This document shows positions 60,571 to 64,000 of a stretch of 64,000 nt of DNA, piece after piece. The stretch is from assembly GCA_965659715.1 (NCBI GenBank), contig CBFHXE010000001.1, forward strand, positions 53,709-117,708. The letters run 5' to 3'. This DNA is from CABZJG01 sp965659715 (GTDB lineage Bacteria > Pseudomonadota > Alphaproteobacteria > Rhodobacterales > Rhodobacteraceae). Positions within the stretch are counted from its first letter, which is position 1. Every line of letters begins with the position of its first letter. Below the pieces are notes generated by a model, which did not search any database, was not told the DNA's origin, and saw only the letters and a program-made list of their open reading frames with translations. The translations under genes were made by a program, and so were the position numbers.

Positions 60571-61730
60571 CGGTTTTTAAGGAAATCCAAAACTGACTTT
60601 GCCGCGCAACTCCCGGGCGTCGAAAAGGGTGCTTTCAAGCGGTCTATTGTGCTTTGCATAGATTGAAATTGGGCAGTCGGGTTCTTTAAAACATCGCAAA
60701 TTGCGGATGAAATCGCATCTGGTTGACAGGCTTTGCCAATATATTCGGGAACGGTGCGCATGTCAGAAACCAAATTGACAAGATTAACACTATCGACCTG
60801 TAACAAGCGCCCGATAACCTGACGGGAAATCCAGTTCATATCATAGGCGACAATCATAGGCGTTTGATTGATTGCCAGTTCCAATGAAACTGTACCAGAT
60901 GCGGCCAATGCCACATCTGCGGCTTTAAACGCCGCTCTTTTAAACTTGCTTGCCTGATCCCGGCTAAATTCATGTGGGTCCAGAACAATCGGCTTATGCT
61001 TCCATTGGCGAACCTCGCTCTGCACCAATTCGGCCACTGATGGGGCAGCAGGAAGTACAATATTGATGTCACGATAGCTGTCTTTCACCTTTGCGAAACT
61101 GTTTTGGAAAATCGGGGTTAAACGTTTGATTTCCGAGCGTCTTGAGCCCGGCAAACACACTAAAATAGGCCCTGAGTTTAGCCCAAAATGCGATTTAAAC
61201 TCTGCCACCTCCTGTGGCGTGGCGATGCGGTCTTGAACCACAGGGTGCCCGACAAAATCACAGCTCATCCCTGCGTCTCTCATAAGTGGCGGCTCAAACG
61301 GAAAAAGGGCAAGAACATGGTCGATGTATTTTGCAATCTTGCGCGCGCGTCCGGGCCGCCAAGCCCATACGGTCGGCGCTACATAATGAGCCGTTGGGAT
61401 ATCAGAAGTCTGCTTGACCAAATCGGCTACTCGAAATGAAAATTCTGGAAGATCAATTGTGATTAACACATCAGGCTCTTGATCCAAAACTGCTGAAGCC
61501 GTTTGGCGTATCCGCTTTTTCAGATGATGATACTGGCTTAGGATTTCAGAAATTCCCATTAAAGAAATTTCTTCCATCGGAAAAAGGCTTTTTAAACCCA
61601 TTTCTTCCATCAACGCGCCACCAACGCCGATAAATTCGATTTTATGGGAAATGTGTTGCTCAAAACCCTTCATCATTGCCGCGCCCAGTTTATCCCCTGA
61701 GGCCTCTCCTGCAATGATGAATATTTTCAT
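60567..61730 (-). CDS. lpxB: lipid-A-disaccharide synthase
   Basis: Joins UDP-diacylglucosamine and lipid X to the lipid A disaccharide. The 387-residue GT19 enzyme starts MKIFIIAGEASGDKLGA and has HYVAPTVWAWRPGR, LPGSRRSEIKRL and ASGTVSLELAI. It overlaps lpxI by 4 bp. Confidence 0.96.
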   Translation of the reverse strand: MKIFIIAGEASGDKLGAAMMKGFEQHISHKIEFIGVGGALMEEMGLKSLFPMEEISLMGISEILSQYHHLKKRIRQTASAVLDQEPDVLITIDLPEFSFRVADLVKQTSDIPTAHYVAPTVWAWRPGRARKIAKYIDHVLALFPFEPPLMRDAGMSCDFVGHPVVQDRIATPQEVAEFKSHFGLNSGPILVCLPGSRRSEIKRLTPIFQNSFAKVKDSYRDINIVLPAAPSVAELVQSEVRQWKHKPIVLDPHEFSRDQASKFKRAAFKAADVALAASGTVSLELAINQTPMIVAYDMNWISRQVIGRLLQVDSVNLVNLVSDMRTVPEYIGKACQPDAISSAICDVLKNPTAQFQSMQSTIDRLKAPFSTPGSCAAKSVLDFLKNR

Positions 61731-62539
61731 AGCTCAAGGTCCTGCGCCAAAATAAAAATATCCAGTGACTTGCCCAAGGACAGCGTGGTGTCACGATCAA
61801 GAACCAGCACTTTATCTGGGGAAATCACGATGCCGGACAATCCGGCCTTTGCCGCTTGACGTATGGTTTGCGGCCCTATGGTTGGGACATCAACACGCAT
61901 ATCTTGATTTACTTTCGGTCGCTTGACCAACACCCCGCCTTGAGAAGAGCGCAAAGAGCTCGACGTGGTGGCAACAAAATCCAACAGGGCTTCGGTGCCT
62001 TGTAAGGTCTCGATCCCAAGAACATGGCCCCCTTCCACCACCACGCCTTGACCAATATCAAGCCTGCTCATATGGCGTAGAATTTGATCTGCATAAGCAA
62101 CATCAGCCAATAGAGCATCCGGCAATGCGCCAACAGCTGCACCCGCAGGCAGTGTTAGTTCTAAAGAGATGTCCTGCGGGGCGACAACTTTAAAGCCCTG
62201 ATCTTCGAAAAGTGTAATCACGTACCGAAGAACCGTATCGTCGCCCTTTTGCAAAACTTTTATAAAATCAGGCGCAATATTTTGCATGAACGCATCGAAC
62301 TTTGCCGGATCAAGTTGGGGCCGCGACATTGCCCCGGCCATAACGATTTGTGAAATCTCATGACGCTTTAAGAGTTCAAACAGACTATGCAGTTTTTCAA
62401 ACTGACAGACCTGTATGTTTTTTGCAGTTAATTGGTGCGTCATACCCTCAAACACGACACATAGCGCATCTGGGGCGGCTTGATGCAGTTGCACTGGTAA
62501 CCGACCATCCCCTGCAAGTATCGCAAGACCCGATGTCAT
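61727..62539 (-). CDS. lpxI: UDP-2,3-diacylglucosamine diphosphatase LpxI
   Basis: Hydrolyses UDP-2,3-diacylglucosamine to lipid X. The 270 residues (former DUF1009) start LAILAGDGRLPVQLHQAA and contain GPQTIRQAAKAGLSGIVI. LpxI replaces LpxH in alphaproteobacteria. Between lpxA (gap 1 bp) and lpxB (overlap 4 bp). Confidence 0.95.
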   Translation of the reverse strand: MTSGLAILAGDGRLPVQLHQAAPDALCVVFEGMTHQLTAKNIQVCQFEKLHSLFELLKRHEISQIVMAGAMSRPQLDPAKFDAFMQNIAPDFIKVLQKGDDTVLRYVITLFEDQGFKVVAPQDISLELTLPAGAAVGALPDALLADVAYADQILRHMSRLDIGQGVVVEGGHVLGIETLQGTEALLDFVATTSSSLRSSQGGVLVKRPKVNQDMRVDVPTIGPQTIRQAAKAGLSGIVISPDKVLVLDRDTTLSLGKSLDIFILAQDLEL

Positions 62540-62540
62540 A

Positions 62541-63332
62541 TCATTCGCCGGGTGTTAAGAAAGATCGATCTGATGCGCCGGTGACAAAATCAACAATTTG
62601 CTGAACATAGTCGCTTTCGGTTTCCTCACCCAATCGCTTCGCGCGCTCTTGAAAAGCGCCCTCGCCTTGGGCCAGCATCTGAAAAGCAGCCCGCAAAGCT
62701 GTGATATCCGCACGCGGAACACCGCGCCGTTTAAGCCCCACGAGGTTTAAACCATGCAGCTCACCGCGCGGCGCCTGCACCAGACCATGGGGAATGACAT
62801 CATTTGTCACCATTGTCACCGCCCCGATGATGGCGCCCTGCCCGATGCGCACAAATTGATGAAGCCCCGAAAGGCCGCCAATAATGACGTCATCCTCTAT
62901 CACACAATGGCCCGCTACTGCCGCGTTATTGACCAAGATCACCCGGTTGTGGATCTGAACATCATGCGCCACATGGCACCCGGCCATAAACAAGCCATCA
63001 TCGCCAACCTGCGTTAGACCGCCGCCACCCGTTGTGCCGGTGTTCATCGTAACATGTTCACGAATGCGGTTGCGCGCTCCGATGCTAAGGGAGGTCTTTT
63101 CACCTTTGAATTTTTTATCTTGTGGAATTTCGCCTAAAACCGAAAACGGAAAAACAACGGTTTCTTCCCCGATATCTGTTTTACCACTGACCACCACGTG
63201 GCTTTTCAAAGTTACCCGATCGCCAAGCATCACTTCCGGGCCCACGTGGCAAAATGGTCCGATGTGGCAGCCCTCGCCCAGAACTGCACCCGGCTCTATA
63301 ATCGCACTGGGATGGACAAAAGAATTGCTCAT
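62541..63332 (-). CDS. lpxA: acyl-ACP--UDP-N-acetylglucosamine O-acyltransferase
   Basis: First step of lipid A synthesis. The 263-residue left-handed beta helix of hexapeptide repeats (IIEPGAVLGEGCHIGPFCHV; AGCHVAHDVQIHN) carries the catalytic His in GCHVAHD. It is 1 bp from fabZ and lpxI. Confidence 0.96.
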   Translation of the reverse strand: MSNSFVHPSAIIEPGAVLGEGCHIGPFCHVGPEVMLGDRVTLKSHVVVSGKTDIGEETVVFPFSVLGEIPQDKKFKGEKTSLSIGARNRIREHVTMNTGTTGGGGLTQVGDDGLFMAGCHVAHDVQIHNRVILVNNAAVAGHCVIEDDVIIGGLSGLHQFVRIGQGAIIGAVTMVTNDVIPHGLVQAPRGELHGLNLVGLKRRGVPRADITALRAAFQMLAQGEGAFQERAKRLGEETESDYVQQIVDFVTGASDRSFLTPGE

Positions 63333-63333
63333 T

Positions 63334-63801
63334 CTACGCCTCCTGAGGCAAATCCATCATAGCAGTAAACTCGGCTTCTGCGGCCATTTCACCCTCGACA
63401 CTGGCTACACCGCCAAACTTCCAGACCTTTCCGCCCGGCTTGCCGCGCAGGGTGGTAAGCTGCATTTCCAAAACATCCCCCGGAACGACTTTGCGGCGGA
63501 ATTTACATTTATCAATGGCCATAAAATAAATCAGTAACTCTTTGTCAGCCAAATCTAACGCGGTTCCAACCATTACCGCAGCAGTTTGCGCCATAGCCTC
63601 GATGATTGTCACGCCCGGCATAATCGGATTACCTGGAAAATGGCCCTGAAAATGCGGCTCATTCATGGTCACGTTTTTCAAGCCCTTGGCTGATTGTGTA
63701 CCATTGATATCCACCACTTTATCGACCAGTAAAAAAGGATAGCGGTGGGGTAAAATTCGCTGGATGAGTTGTATATCTGCGCTCAGAGACTGACTGCTCA
63801 T
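63334..63801 (-). CDS. fabZ: 3-hydroxyacyl-[ACP] dehydratase
   Basis: Dehydration step of fatty acid elongation; in this operon it balances fatty acid against lipid A synthesis. The 155-residue hot-dog protein has the catalytic His54 (GHFPGNPIMPG) and Glu68 (IIEAMAQ). It precedes lpxA by 1 bp. Confidence 0.96.
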   Translation of the reverse strand: MSSQSLSADIQLIQRILPHRYPFLLVDKVVDINGTQSAKGLKNVTMNEPHFQGHFPGNPIMPGVTIIEAMAQTAAVMVGTALDLADKELLIYFMAIDKCKFRRKVVPGDVLEMQLTTLRGKPGGKVWKFGGVASVEGEMAAEAEFTAMMDLPQEA

Positions 63802-63922
63802 TTGAAACCTTTATCTTACGTGTTGTAATGTCCTAACAATCTGTGCGGTTTGCAGCAAGGGGTGATCTGCTTAGGTCTTATTATGCAGCAATTAAATTAG
63901 CCAATTAAAGGATTGGCGAATT

Positions 63923-64000
63923 TTAATTTTCAGGTGTCGCTACACCGTCGCCTAACCTTTGATCAATCAAAGTAATCGCTGATTGCGTAATATCGGCTTG
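63923..64000 (-). CDS. skp: OmpH/Skp-like periplasmic chaperone, C-terminus (partial)
   Basis: The reading frame to the window edge encodes QADITQSAITLIDQRLGDGV and ends ATPEN with a TAA at 63923-63925. The helix with a DQRLGDG-type end before a short tail is what I expect of OmpH/Skp C-termini in Rhodobacterales, where skp precedes fabZ and lpxA. Only 26 codons are visible, so the call rests partly on synteny. No lpxD lies between skp and fabZ. Confidence 0.65.
   Translation of the reverse strand, partial: QADITQSAITLIDQRLGDGVATPEN

Noticed and set aside
1..64000. CRISPR arrays, insertion sequences, prophage, defence or toxin-antitoxin genes
   Set aside because: No repeat-spacer pattern, transposase, integrase, or such domain was found on either strand; all tight gene groups are core metabolism.

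Overview
The window reads as a chromosomal segment of an alphaproteobacterium of the order Rhodobacterales, most likely a member of the Roseobacter group with moderately low G+C. Four things point there: the gene order (ppiD-trpE, trpGDC-moaC-moeA-lexA, comEC/gltX-gltA, argC-ccmEFH, murI, skp-fabZ-lpxA-lpxI-lpxB), a LexA box of the alphaproteobacterial GTTC-N7-GTTC form, a B12-dependent class II ribonucleotide reductase, and a valine catabolic mms cluster next to a LysR gene. A run of ten Ns at 46917-46926 shows that this is a draft scaffold.

Layout. 1-5300: a decayed acyl-CoA synthetase, a DsbA-like oxidoreductase, icd, then a divergent unit of an Lrp regulator against a DUF6356/class II amidotransferase pair. 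5300-9900: nrdJ, a 700-bp gene-free stretch with two inverted NrdR-like sites, and tRNA-Pro(UGG). 9900-14400: DUF192 lipoprotein, double cold-shock protein, pdxH, fabI, gpt, aminotransferase. 14400-24900: ppiD-trpE, a large deacetylase-fold envelope protein, and the trpGDC-moaC-moeA operon followed by autoregulated lexA. 24900-30700: a comEC pseudogene with three lesions, gltX, gltA, an enoyl-CoA hydratase. 30800-36500: argC-ccmE-ccmF-ccmH, murI and an acyltransferase. 36600-44200: a fused indolepyruvate ferredoxin oxidoreductase opposite a LysR gene, a probable ~75-nt small RNA, and a three-gene operon (PLP lyase, M24 hydrolase, Asp/Glu racemase-like) whose substrate is not known.

44400-53400: purL, bolA-grxD, zapA with a coiled-coil partner, tkt, and two gap paralogues that differ at the cofactor-selecting residue, share a GTTAGCGCTAAC-type operator, and flank a tiny membrane-protein gene. 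53400-59600: a CBS protein and the LysR / mmsA-acyl-CoA dehydrogenase-hydrolase-mmsB valine pathway. 59600-64000: a leader-like or sRNA-like element, an IalB-family secreted protein, and the lipid A operon (skp, fabZ, lpxA, lpxI, lpxB).

Together this is mainly core metabolism: TCA cycle (icd, gltA), central carbon (tkt, gap), tryptophan, arginine, purine, B6, molybdopterin, heme-protein assembly, fatty acid/lipid A and branched-chain amino acid breakdown. No phage, transposon, CRISPR array or defence system is visible. The less ordinary material is regulatory (a hairpin enclosing a Shine-Dalgarno site, sRNA candidates, the paired gap operators), two eroded genes, and the uncharacterised catabolic trio at 41285-44201.
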